NCBI RefSeq assembly: GCF_028657195.3
Contig: NZ_JANCPR020000016.1
Location: 114,673 to 178,672 of the forward strand
Origin: Streptomyces iconiensis
GTDB lineage: Bacteria; Actinomycetota; Actinomycetes; Streptomycetales; Streptomycetaceae
DNA: 64,000 bases
Direction: 5' to 3'
Shown: one piece after another, positions 25,073-33,130 of the stretch
How the letters are laid out: the number at the start of each line of letters is the position of its first letter
Numbering within the stretch: position 1 is the first letter of the stretch
Position numbers and translations under genes: made by a program
Notes under the pieces: generated by a model
Databases searched by the model: none
What the model saw: the letters and a program-made list of their open reading frames with translations, nothing else
What the model was told of the DNA's origin: nothing

Positions 25073-25885
25073 TCAGGCCCCGAATCCCTTGCCCTGCTGA
25101 CCCTTCACCCGCTTCGCGCCGGCCCTGAGGTGCGCAGGCACAAGATCACGCGCGGGTTCGGTGTAGCCGACGGAGACGATCCTGTCGCCGAGGAAGGTGA
25201 AGCTGGTCAGCGAAGCGAGCGTGCACTGCCGTCTGCGCGGGTCGTGCCACAGCCGGCGGCGCTCCACGAAGCTGCGCAGGATCCAGATGGGCAACTGGTG
25301 GCTCACCACCACCGCTTCGTGCCCGCGCGCCGCGTCCTTCGCGGTCTCCAGCGCACCCCTCATCCGTACGACCTGGTCGATGTACGGCTCGCCCCAGGAG
25401 GGCCGGAAGGGGTTGCGCAGGTGCCGCCAGTTCTCCGGCCTGCGCAGCGCGCCGTCGCCCACACCGAAGGTCTTGCCCTGGAAGACGTTGCCCGCCTCGA
25501 TCAGCCGTTCGTCGGTGGCCACGTCCAGCCCGTGCGACTTGGCGATCGGCGCCGCCGTCTCCTGCGCGCGCTCCAGCGGCGAGGCGCCGACGTGCGCGAT
25601 GTCGCGGCCCTCCAGGTGCTCGGCGACCCTGTCCGCCATCCTGCGGCCGAGGTCGGACAGGTGGTACCCGGCCAGCCGCCCGTAGAGGATGCCCTCCGGG
25701 TTCTCCACCTCGCCGTGCCGCATCACATGGACGACGGTGACGGCCTTCTCTCCGGCCGATCCGGCCGATCCGGCAGACCCGGTCGATCCGGCAGACCCGC
25801 CGGACTCGGCGGACCCGGCAGACCCGGCGGACTCGGCTGTGCTCCCCGTGGCCCCCGTGCCCCCCGTGGTTCCGGCCGCGCTCAT
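25073..25885 (-). CDS. Histidine phosphatase (phosphoglycerate mutase-like) with Ser/Gly-rich N-terminus
   Basis: The 270-residue protein has the catalytic motif VMRHGEVENPEGILYGR (phospho-acceptor His) near residue 54-70. ASPLERAQET near 100 and a second His in VVVSHQLPIWIL near 192 complete the site. The substrate is unknown; many members act on small phosphates. Residues 6-46 are a low-complexity run of Gly, Ser, Ala and Glu built from short DNA repeats (25758-25870), which is unlike the rest. Its ATG overlaps the hemL stop (ATGA), so it is translationally coupled to haem synthesis. Confidence 0.88.
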   Translation of the reverse strand: MSAAGTTGGTGATGSTAESAGSAGSAESGGSAGSTGSAGSAGSAGEKAVTVVHVMRHGEVENPEGILYGRLAGYHLSDLGRRMADRVAEHLEGRDIAHVGASPLERAQETAAPIAKSHGLDVATDERLIEAGNVFQGKTFGVGDGALRRPENWRHLRNPFRPSWGEPYIDQVVRMRGALETAKDAARGHEAVVVSHQLPIWILRSFVERRRLWHDPRRRQCTLASLTSFTFLGDRIVSVGYTEPARDLVPAHLRAGAKRVKGQQGKGFGA

Positions 25886-27219
25886 GCCGGCACCGCCTCT
25901 GCGGCGGCGCGCGCCGCCGCGGGCAGTGCGTCGGCGATCCGCTGGACGGCACGCTCGTCGTGCGTGGAGGAGACGAACCAGATCTCGAATCCGGACGGCG
26001 GCAGATAGACGCCCTGCGCCAGCATCGAGTGGAAGAACGCGGTGAAGCGGAACGACTCCTGCCGCCTGGCGGCCTCGTAGTCGGTGACGCCCGCGTCGCC
26101 GTAGTCGCCGAAGAAGAAGGAGAACATGTTGCCCGCCGTCTGCAGCGTGTGCGCGACACCCTCCTTGTTCAGCGCCTCGACCGTCAGCTCCCGCACCTGC
26201 CGGGAGGCGGCGTCCACCTTGTCGTAGGCGGCGAAGTCGTCGGCGGCCAGCAGCCGCAGCTGCGCGACACCCGCCGCCGCAGCGACCGGGTTCCCCGAGA
26301 GGGTGCCCGCCTGGTAGACGGGCCCCGCGGGTGCCAGGTGGGCCATGACGTCCTTGCGCCCCCCGAAAGCGGCGGCCGGAAAGCCGCCGCCCATGACCTT
26401 GCCGAACGTCATCAGATCGGGGACCACCCCGTCGATCCCGTACCAGCCGCGCTTGCTCGCACGGAAGCCCGTCATCACCTCGTCGGAGATGTAAAGGGCG
26501 CCGTCGGCCTGGCACAGATCCTTCAGCCCCTGGTTGAAGCCGGGCAGCGGCGGCACGATGCCCATGTTCCCCGGCGCCGCCTCGGTGATCACACAGGCGA
26601 TCTCGCGGGGGTAAGCGGCGAACGCCTCGCGGACCGCGTCCAGATCGTTATACGGCAGCACGATGGTGTCGCCGGCCTGAGCGCCCGTCACCCCCGGGGT
26701 GTCCGGCAGACCGAGCGTGGCGACCCCGGACCCGGCCGAGGCGAGCAGCGCGTCGACGTGCCCGTGGTAGCACCCGGCGAACTTGATGACCTTGGCCCTG
26801 CCCGTGAACCCGCGCGCCAGCCGGATCGCCGACATCGTCGCCTCGGTCCCGGAGGAGACCAGTCGTACCTGCTCAACGGGGTCGATCCGGGAGACGATCT
26901 CCTCGGCCAGCACCACCTCGTCCTCGCCAGGCGTACCGAACGAGGTGCCCTTGGCGACGGCCTTCTGCACGGCCTCCACCACCTCGGGCTGCGCATGGCC
27001 GAGGATCATCGGCCCCCAGGAGCAGACGAGGTCGACGTATTCCCTGCCGTCGGCGTCCGTCAGATAGGGACCGGTGCCGGACACCATGAACCGGGGCGTA
27101 CCGCCCACGGCGCGGAAAGCGCGCACCGGGGAGTTCACGCCTCCCGGCGTCACGGCGGCGGCACGTTCGAAAAGCGACTGCGATACTGGGGCACTGTACG
27201 AGTAAGTCACGAAAGCCAT
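25882..27219 (-). CDS. hemL: Glutamate-1-semialdehyde 2,1-aminomutase
   Basis: This 445-residue PLP enzyme makes 5-aminolevulinate, the first tetrapyrrole precursor in the C5 pathway. VTPGGVNSPVRAF lies near the start, SSGTEATMSAIRLAR near residue 125, and CVITEAAPGNMG near 200. The PLP lysine is in DLMTFGKVMGGGFPAAAFGG near residue 272. The substrate glutamate-1-semialdehyde comes from HemA (49046-50425). AAGAGG precedes the ATG at 27217-27219 by 11 bases. It is followed without a gap by the histidine phosphatase gene and then by the cytochrome c assembly genes. Confidence 0.95.
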   Translation of the reverse strand: MAFVTYSYSAPVSQSLFERAAAVTPGGVNSPVRAFRAVGGTPRFMVSGTGPYLTDADGREYVDLVCSWGPMILGHAQPEVVEAVQKAVAKGTSFGTPGEDEVVLAEEIVSRIDPVEQVRLVSSGTEATMSAIRLARGFTGRAKVIKFAGCYHGHVDALLASAGSGVATLGLPDTPGVTGAQAGDTIVLPYNDLDAVREAFAAYPREIACVITEAAPGNMGIVPPLPGFNQGLKDLCQADGALYISDEVMTGFRASKRGWYGIDGVVPDLMTFGKVMGGGFPAAAFGGRKDVMAHLAPAGPVYQAGTLSGNPVAAAAGVAQLRLLAADDFAAYDKVDAASRQVRELTVEALNKEGVAHTLQTAGNMFSFFFGDYGDAGVTDYEAARRQESFRFTAFFHSMLAQGVYLPPSGFEIWFVSSTHDERAVQRIADALPAAARAAAEAVPA

Positions 27220-27541
27220 GGTGTCAGAGCCTCTTGTGCGGGGGGCTGGGGGCGTTTCACAGTCCGTGAGGCGGGGAGGTCTCTGACACGATGATCGGGT
27301 TGCACGGTGACGGCCGTGCGGCTCGAATGAGCAGTCGGGTGGTGACATGCATCGCGGTGGCGGACTGGGAGAGGGGACCGGCGGCCCCTCGGAGACTGGC
27401 CCGGGGCGTGCGCAGGGGCGCCACCGGCGCGGTGCGGGGGAAAGCGGAGGCACCTCGCGCAGCGGGAACGCCCCTCGGGGCGGTAACACCGCGGAGAGCG
27501 GGAGCACGGCGGAGAGCGGGAGCAGCAGGGGTGGCGGCCGA
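27220..27541. other. Divergent spacer between hemL and the downstream hypothetical gene
   Basis: The right part (about 27380-27530) can be translated as a low-complexity Gly/Ser/Thr extension of the hypothetical gene but looks non-coding, with repeats of GGGAGCACGGCGGAGAGC type. Promoters for both genes must lie here; no clear -35/-10 pair was recognised. Confidence 0.4.
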
Positions 27542-27976
27542 GTGGGGGTGACCTACAAGTACTTCGGTGCGCCCGACGGCGCCACCGCCGCACGCGTGCC
27601 CATCTCGATGCGCCCGGAGGAGCTGGGCGGTGACGAGCTGGGGCACGGCATGTTCACCAAGATCAAGCCGGAGACGATGGCGGCCATGGTGCTCACCGGC
27701 ATCGAGGGCATACCCCTCAACCGCGTACCTCCGCTCGAACTCGTCGTCCTGCACCCGGACTACGCCGTGGTGAAGCTCCCGATGACGGTCGTCGACCCGC
27801 TGCGCGGCATCGGCGAGGAGTCGGTGGGCGCCGCGGCCTTCATCTGGTCCACCGTTCCCGACCGCGCGGGCCCGCAGGACGCCTTCAACGTCTACCAACT
27901 GCTGCACAGATGGCAGGACTTCTCCGACCGCCTCCACGAGGCGGGACACCAGGCGTACTGCCTCGTGTGGCCGTGA
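27542..27976 (+). CDS. Conserved hypothetical protein (actinobacterial)
   Basis: This 144-residue protein, if started at GTG 27542, begins MGVTYKYFG and continues SMRPEELGGDELGHGMFTKI, then LTGIEGIPLNRVPPLELVVL and IGEESVGAAAFIWS. It appears to be soluble with mixed alpha/beta structure. I recall close relatives in other Streptomyces near hemL but know no function. An in-frame ATG at 27347 would add 65 low-complexity residues; the shorter form is preferred since only it looks conserved. It is divergent from hemL. Confidence 0.7.
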   Translation: MGVTYKYFGAPDGATAARVPISMRPEELGGDELGHGMFTKIKPETMAAMVLTGIEGIPLNRVPPLELVVLHPDYAVVKLPMTVVDPLRGIGEESVGAAAFIWSTVPDRAGPQDAFNVYQLLHRWQDFSDRLHEAGHQAYCLVWP

Positions 27977-28289
27977 GCCCCCTCCTGCCACCCGCCTGAC
28001 GTTCTCCCCCCAGCCTTCCCGTACCAGGCGTACGCGGCGCGCGCACCTGGCGCCCGTACGCCGCCGCGCTGCGACGCCGAGGCACGACACCGGCACCCCG
28101 GTACGCGGCACCGGTCGCCACCGCGCTGCCACTGACGGCCCGTTGCCACCGCCGCCCGACTGCCACCCGGCTGCCACTGCGACTGCGCTGCGACCGCGGC
28201 TGCCGCAACCGCTGTCACCGCCGTCACCAGCACCGCTCCCGCTGAACGCCCCGCGCTGCGGCGGTGCTTGAGCCGCTACGCTGCCCGCC
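27977..28289. other. 313-bp spacer with degenerate CTGCCAC repeats
   Basis: No gene is supported. From about 28120 to 28220 the sequence is a run of CTGCCAC/GCCACCG-like units. No terminator or promoter was recognised with confidence. Confidence 0.5.
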
Positions 28290-29300
28290 ATGCTGCATCT
28301 GCGGATGATCACCCCGGCCGAACGGACGCCGGCGGTGGTCGAGCTGCTGGGATCGACCGTCGGCGCCACGCACCTGGCGGTGCTGGAAGGCGCGGCCCGC
28401 GAACCGGCTGGAGACGTCGTGATGTGCGACGTGGCGCGCGAGGCCGGCGACGAACTCCTGGACGGGCTGCGCGGCTTGGGGCTGGCCGAGCACGGCTCCA
28501 TCTCCGTCGAGCACATCGACCTCTCACTCTCCGAACGCGCCGATCGCGCCGAGCGGGAGGCACCGGGCGAGGGCATGGACGCGGTCCTGTGGGAGTCACT
28601 GACCGAGGCGACGCACGAGGAGTCCCGCCTCTCCGTCACGTACCTCACCTTCCTCACCGTCGCGACGATGCTCGCCGCGTGCGGCGTGCTGACGGACAGC
28701 GCGATCCTGATCGTCGGCGCCATGGTCGTCGGCCCCGAGTTCGGGCCGCTCGCAGGTGTGTGTACGGGGATCGTGCGCCGTGCCCCGAGCCTGCTGATGC
28801 GCTCGCTCATCGCCGTACTCGTGGGCTTCCTGCTGGCGATGCTGCTCACGGGAGCCTTCAGCCGGCTGATGGATGTGCTCGGGGTGTTCTCGTACGAGCA
28901 GTTCACCAAGCCGCACCCGGTGAGCGAGTTCGTATGGAAGCCCGACCCGATGTCGTTCGTGGTGGCGCTGCTCGCGGGCGTCGCCGGGATCGTCTCGCTC
29001 ACCTCGGCCAAGTCCGGGGCACTGGTGGGTGTGGCGATCTCCGTGACCACCGTCCCGGCGGCGGCGAACGCGGCCCTGGCCCTCAGCTACGGCAACCTCG
29101 GCGAGACCTGGGGCTCCTTCCTCCAACTTCTCGTCAATGTCGCCGGCATCGTGCTCGCCGGCACGCTCACCCTGCTCGGCCAGAAACTCTTCTGGTCCCA
29201 CAAGCGGCGCACGGGGCCAGGGAACGGAGCGCGCGCGGACGGCGCGGCAGGGGCCGACGCCGGGGCGCGCGGGGACAACGGGCGCCCCGCCGCTGGCTGA
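28290..29300 (+). CDS. DUF389 family membrane protein
   Basis: This 336-residue protein has a cytoplasmic N-terminal domain of about 115 residues. About six hydrophobic helices follow, beginning SVTYLTFLTVATMLAACGVL near 116 and including SAILIVGAMVVGPEFGPLAG (about 138-157) and LTSAKSGALVGVAISVTTVPAAANAALAL near 240-268. That last stretch and the GAMVVGPEFGP loop are typical of DUF389 proteins, whose function is unknown, although transport or stress roles have been suggested. A strong hairpin overlaps its stop. Confidence 0.88.
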   Translation: MLHLRMITPAERTPAVVELLGSTVGATHLAVLEGAAREPAGDVVMCDVAREAGDELLDGLRGLGLAEHGSISVEHIDLSLSERADRAEREAPGEGMDAVLWESLTEATHEESRLSVTYLTFLTVATMLAACGVLTDSAILIVGAMVVGPEFGPLAGVCTGIVRRAPSLLMRSLIAVLVGFLLAMLLTGAFSRLMDVLGVFSYEQFTKPHPVSEFVWKPDPMSFVVALLAGVAGIVSLTSAKSGALVGVAISVTTVPAAANAALALSYGNLGETWGSFLQLLVNVAGIVLAGTLTLLGQKLFWSHKRRTGPGNGARADGAAGADAGARGDNGRPAAG

Positions 29301-29317
29301 CCAGCGACGGGGCGCCC
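29280..29317. terminator. Hairpin overlapping the DUF389 stop codon
   Basis: The arms GGGCGCCCCG..CGCTGG and CCAGCG.CGGGGCGCCC pair over 16 bp with one mismatch around a 4-base loop containing the TGA. It lies between convergent DUF389 and BCCT genes and probably ends transcription from both sides. Confidence 0.8.
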
Positions 29318-29359
29318 TGTGCTGCTCCCGTGGGGGGTTCTTCTTCTGCGAGTCCCCAG

Positions 29360-31114
29360 TCAGTCCTTGTCCGGCTCGGAGCCGATCTTCTTCTCAGTGC
29401 CGGGCGCCTCGGGAGCCGAGTCGTCCGGCTCCGCGTCGGACGTGACGGGCGCGTCCGGGTCGGCCGGGCCGATGCGGAACTCGAAGTCGCCCGCGTACAG
29501 CTCGTGACCGGCGATCACGGCGCTGCCCACGGCCTCCTCGCCGCGCTCCTCGCGCAGGATGAGCGGATCTCGGCGCAGGTCTCTGGTGAGGGCCACACAC
29601 AACCCGACCATCACCACCGTGAAGGGAACCGCCACCAGAATGGTGAGGTTCTTCAGCCCTTCCAGTGCGTCGTCACCACCTCCGCCGATCATCAGCATGA
29701 TCGCGGCGACCGCACCCGTGAGGACGCCCCAGATGATCACGACCATCCGGCTGGGCTCCATCGTGCCCTTCTGCGACAGGGTGCCCATGACGATGGACGC
29801 CGCGTCGGCACCGGAGACGAAGAAGATGCCGACCAGGATCATCACCACGAGGCTGGTGACACTGGCCAGCGGGTACTCGTTCAGCACGCCGAAGAGCTGG
29901 CCCTCCTGCGTGGCCTCCTTCGTCAGCTCCACACCGTCGGCCTGGAGCTTCATGGACGTACCGCCGAAGACCGCGAACCACAGCAGGCTCACGACGCTCG
30001 GCACGAGGATGACGCCGCCGACGAACTGCCGGATGGTGCGTCCCCGGCTGATGCGCGCGATGAACATGCCCACGAACGGCGTCCAGGAGATCCACCACGC
30101 CCAGTAGAAGACCGTCCAGCCGGACAGCCACTCCGGGACGTCCTTGCCGCTGCTCGCGTCGGTACGTGCCATGAGCTGCGGCAGGTCCCCGATGAAGGAA
30201 CCGACGGACGTGGGCAGCAGGTTGAGCATGAGGATCGTCGGGCCCACGATGAAGAGGAAGAGGACCAGCAGTCCGGCCAGCACCATGTTGATGTTGGACA
30301 GCCACTGGATGCCCTTCTCCACCCCGGAGACGGCCGAGGCGACGAATGCCACGGTCAGTACGGCGATGATGACGACCAGCAGTCCCGTGCTGGCCTTGTC
30401 CATCCAGCCGACTTCCTTGACACCGCTGCCGATCTGGAGCGCTCCCAGGCCCAGCGAGGCCGCGGAGCCGAAGAGCGTCGCGAAGATCGCGAGGATGTCG
30501 ATGACCTTGCCCACGCCACCGTTCGCGTGTCTCTTGCCGATCAGCGGCGTGAAGACCGCGCTGATGGTCTGCCGCCGGCCGCGCCGGAAGCAGCTGTAGG
30601 CGATGGCCAGGCCCACGACCGCGTAGATCGCCCACGGATGGAGCGTCCAGTGGAAGAGCGTGGTGGACAGGGACGTCTGCATGGCCTCGGCCGAGTCGGC
30701 GGGATCGGTACCGGGCGGCGGTGTGGAGTAGTGGGAGAGCGGCTCGCTCACCCCGTAGAACATCAGCCCGATACCCATGCCGGCGCTGAACATCATCGCG
30801 ACCCAGGAGACGGTCCTGAACTCCGGTTTCTCTCCCTCCTTGCCGAGGGTGATCTTGCCGTAGCGGCTGAAGGCCAGCCACAGCGAGAAGATCACGAAGC
30901 CGGAGGCGGCGAGCACGAAGGCCCAGCCACCGTTGTGGATCGTGCCGTTCAGCATTTTGGTTGAGACGTTTTCCAGGGAATCCGTGCCGACCGCGCCCCA
31001 GATCACGAAGGCAAGGGTGAGTGCCGCCGTGACGCCGAACACCACGCGGTCGGTCTGTGGACCCCGGGTCAGTCCCCCGCTGGAGGCAAACGCCTCCTCT
31101 GTCTCACGTTTCAC
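29360..31114 (-). CDS. BCCT-family betaine/choline transporter
   Basis: This 584-residue protein has twelve helices. The sodium-coupling signature GMGIGLMFYGVSEP lies near residue 112-125, and the Trp-rich substrate site FYWAWWISWTPFVGMFIARISRGRT near 345-370. GMGIG rather than a GMDIG-like form points to Na+-coupled betaine or related uptake, and such carriers serve osmoprotection. The C-terminal tail (about 500-584) is acidic and Pro/Ser-rich. The start is GTG at 31112-31114 (MKRETEEAF). No partner genes are beside it, and it converges on the DUF389 gene. Confidence 0.92.
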   Translation of the reverse strand: MKRETEEAFASSGGLTRGPQTDRVVFGVTAALTLAFVIWGAVGTDSLENVSTKMLNGTIHNGGWAFVLAASGFVIFSLWLAFSRYGKITLGKEGEKPEFRTVSWVAMMFSAGMGIGLMFYGVSEPLSHYSTPPPGTDPADSAEAMQTSLSTTLFHWTLHPWAIYAVVGLAIAYSCFRRGRRQTISAVFTPLIGKRHANGGVGKVIDILAIFATLFGSAASLGLGALQIGSGVKEVGWMDKASTGLLVVIIAVLTVAFVASAVSGVEKGIQWLSNINMVLAGLLVLFLFIVGPTILMLNLLPTSVGSFIGDLPQLMARTDASSGKDVPEWLSGWTVFYWAWWISWTPFVGMFIARISRGRTIRQFVGGVILVPSVVSLLWFAVFGGTSMKLQADGVELTKEATQEGQLFGVLNEYPLASVTSLVVMILVGIFFVSGADAASIVMGTLSQKGTMEPSRMVVIIWGVLTGAVAAIMLMIGGGGDDALEGLKNLTILVAVPFTVVMVGLCVALTRDLRRDPLILREERGEEAVGSAVIAGHELYAGDFEFRIGPADPDAPVTSDAEPDDSAPEAPGTEKKIGSEPDKD

Positions 31115-32369
31115 GTTGGTCTATCGCCCTTCCTTCGGTGAACATCCGGACCTCGCACGAGTCGCAGAGTTTTCTGACAGGGATTCGGAGGAGCCGTTAC
31201 CCGGCACACATGAAAGTAATCCAGTCACACAAGACGGCAGGAATCGCATATGTACGTCAACTTGCCCTGCGCAAAAGGAATTTGACCTCCCATCAGGTGA
31301 CATGATCACGACCTTTTGTTGCGAGAACCCGGTAAGCCTAGGGGCCGGGTTCCCCCGTGGAGCCACTCGCGCAGGTTCCGGAGCGGGTCTTTGCCGAATC
31401 GGAAGCAGCGACGTCTTGTCGCCCCGGACAGCCCGCGCCCGCCGGACCCTGTCCGGCGTATCTATCGACGGAATCGGGCCGTCCGTAACTTCGGCCTCCT
31501 CGCACAGCAACCGCCCCCTGGCCCTCCCTGGCCTCCTCGTTGGCGCACGAAGCGGCGGAAGGGCGCGGCACCGCGGGACGGAGAAGCGGCATCGTGGGAC
31601 GGAGAAGCGGAACATACGGTCCGGCCAACAGCCGGACGGGCACGGCGACAGGCACCGGAACGGGCTCGGGACGCGGGGAGAAAGCGCGGCAAATGGCTCA
31701 CCCTCGGGGCCACCGCCACCCTCGTCACGGGCGGTCCGGGCACGCCCATCAGCGTGTTTCGCCTCGCCGGCCCCGGGAGGGCGGGCCCACCTCAACGGGC
31801 CTCGGGGTGGCGCCCCGGGATGGCGGCTCGGGGGATGGCGGCTCGGGGGACGGCGGCCTCGGGATGACGAACTCGGGAAGACGACCTCGGTGACGGGCGC
31901 GGAGAGGACGGTCAGGCCGGGGGTGGCTGCCGGGCCGGCAAAGCAGCCGGCTCGGAGAGGGCAGTCAGCTCGGAGAGCGGGAGGGCCAGCCGGAACCAGC
32001 GCGGGGCGACTGCTGAAGGGTCGTCACGGGCGGGAGGTGGTCACGGGGGGGGAGCGGTCACGGCTGACGGGCCGTCACGGATGAGGGGCCGTCACGGGCG
32101 GGAGGCGGTCACAGCTGAGGCCCGTCACGGACGTGAGGCAGCTCAGGTCGAGGGGCAGGCATGGCCCGTGAGGCAGCTTCGGTTGAGGGGCAGTCACCGC
32201 CGTGAGGCAGCCCACGGCTGAGAGGCAGTCGCCGCTGAGCGCCCTGGCCAACGCCTACCGCCAACGTCTGCCGCGACCCGAGAAACACCTCGGCCGCCGT
32301 GACCCGCCGGGCACGGCTACGCGGGAGCGCCGCCGCACCGTAGAGGGTGGGCCCTCAGGCTCGCTCGCC
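31115..32369. other. 1.25-kb gene-poor, repeat-rich region
   Basis: No convincing gene is seen on either strand. Open frames here give Arg/Pro/Gly-rich residues with no recognisable domain. The left 200 bases (31120-31320) are AT-richer and should hold the BCCT promoter. The middle has a doubled GGGACGGAGAAGCGG (31578-31612). The span 31800-32230 is full of imperfect repeats such as GGCGGCTCGGGGGATG and GTGAGGCAG. It may be a decayed insertion or gene. Confidence 0.55.
31817..31870. repeat. Short tandem repeat of GATGGCGGCTCGGGG
   Basis: Two exact 15-base units and one diverged unit follow each other, then decay rightwards into GATGACGAACTCGGG. It is part of the gene-poor region. Confidence 0.6.
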
Positions 32370-32996
32370 TCACTCCGTACGAGCGGGCAGGGCGCCGTCG
32401 TCCCCGGCGTCCTCGGGTGGCGGGGAGGGCGGCGCCTCGCCCGTCAGATAGCCCTGAATGGTGGGTGCGAGCCAGCGGACTATTTCGTCGCGGGTCAGGT
32501 CGACGGCGGGTGGCAGCCGCAGGACATAGCGGCTCAGCGCCATCCCGAGCATCTGGGAGGCCACGAAGGCCAAGCGCTTGTCGGCCTCCTCCGGATCCGG
32601 GTTCAGGCTCTCGGCAAGGGGGCGCAGCTGATCGCGGAAGATGCCGCGCATCTTCTCCGCGCCCGCGGGGTTGGTCACGCCGACCCGCAGAAGCGCCGTG
32701 AACGCCTCGTCGTCCTCCCAGACATCGAGGAAGTGGCGGACGAGGATGACGCCGACATGCTCACGCGGCGCGTAGGAAACGTCGGGCATCCGCAGGTCGA
32801 ACTCGGCTGCCGCGGCGAAGAGCCCCGCCTTGTTGCCGTAGTAGCGCATCACCATCGACGGGTCGATGTCTGCCTCGCGGGCGATGAGACGGATGGTGGC
32901 CCGCTCGTACCCCTCGGCGGCGAAACGGTCCCGTGCTGCGCGGAGGATCGCGGCGCGGGTGTCGTCGGAACGGCGGCGTGGTGCTTCGATCTCCAT
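32370..32996 (-). CDS. TetR-family transcriptional regulator
   Basis: This 208-residue protein has the TetR DNA-binding domain at residues 11-57 (RAAILRAARDRFAAEGYERA then IREADIDPSMVMRYYGNKAG-like residues). It is divergent from an FAD-dependent monooxygenase gene with 134 bases between the starts. That spacer contains several palindromes, the standard layout for a repressor controlling an adjacent detoxification enzyme. It probably represses the monooxygenase and itself, released by the monooxygenase's substrate; this is inference. Confidence 0.88.
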   Translation of the reverse strand: MEIEAPRRRSDDTRAAILRAARDRFAAEGYERATIRLIAREADIDPSMVMRYYGNKAGLFAAAAEFDLRMPDVSYAPREHVGVILVRHFLDVWEDDEAFTALLRVGVTNPAGAEKMRGIFRDQLRPLAESLNPDPEEADKRLAFVASQMLGMALSRYVLRLPPAVDLTRDEIVRWLAPTIQGYLTGEAPPSPPPEDAGDDGALPARTE

Positions 32997-33021
32997 GCCA
33001 ACAACTGTATGCCCACACCTG

Positions 33022-33075
33022 TTGACTTGCCAACCCCTCCCCGCCTATCGTTGTGCCCACAAGCGTTGACCAACG
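33022..33075 (+). promoter_or_regulatory. Divergent promoter with palindromic operators
   Basis: TTGACT (33022-33027) and TATCGT (33046-33051) with an 18-base spacer form a plausible promoter for the monooxygenase gene. It is followed by palindromes TTGTG-CC-CACAA (33051-33062) and CGTTG-AC-CAACG (33064-33075). An imperfect inverted repeat AACAACTGT..ACACCTGTT (33000-33023) lies near the TetR start. A repressor bound here would block both genes. Confidence 0.6.
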
Positions 33076-33130
33076 TGCGTTGACCTCTCACGGGAGGGCC
33101 GCGCACAGTCGAGCCTTCGGGGAGGCAGTC

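Noticed and set aside
27347..27541. N-terminal extension of the hypothetical gene from ATG 27347
   Set aside because: The 65 extra residues are low-complexity Gly/Ser/Thr repeats; the conserved-looking part starts at GTG 27542.
31209..31305. Possible small peptide MKVIQSHKTAGIAYVRQLAL
   Set aside because: It has no ribosome site before the ATG and no known relative; it lies in the expected BCCT promoter region on the opposite strand.
30933..32084. 383-codon plus-strand frame in the gene-poor region
   Set aside because: It is repetitive, Arg/Pro/Gly-rich and has no ribosome site or domain; several frames are equally open because of high GC.
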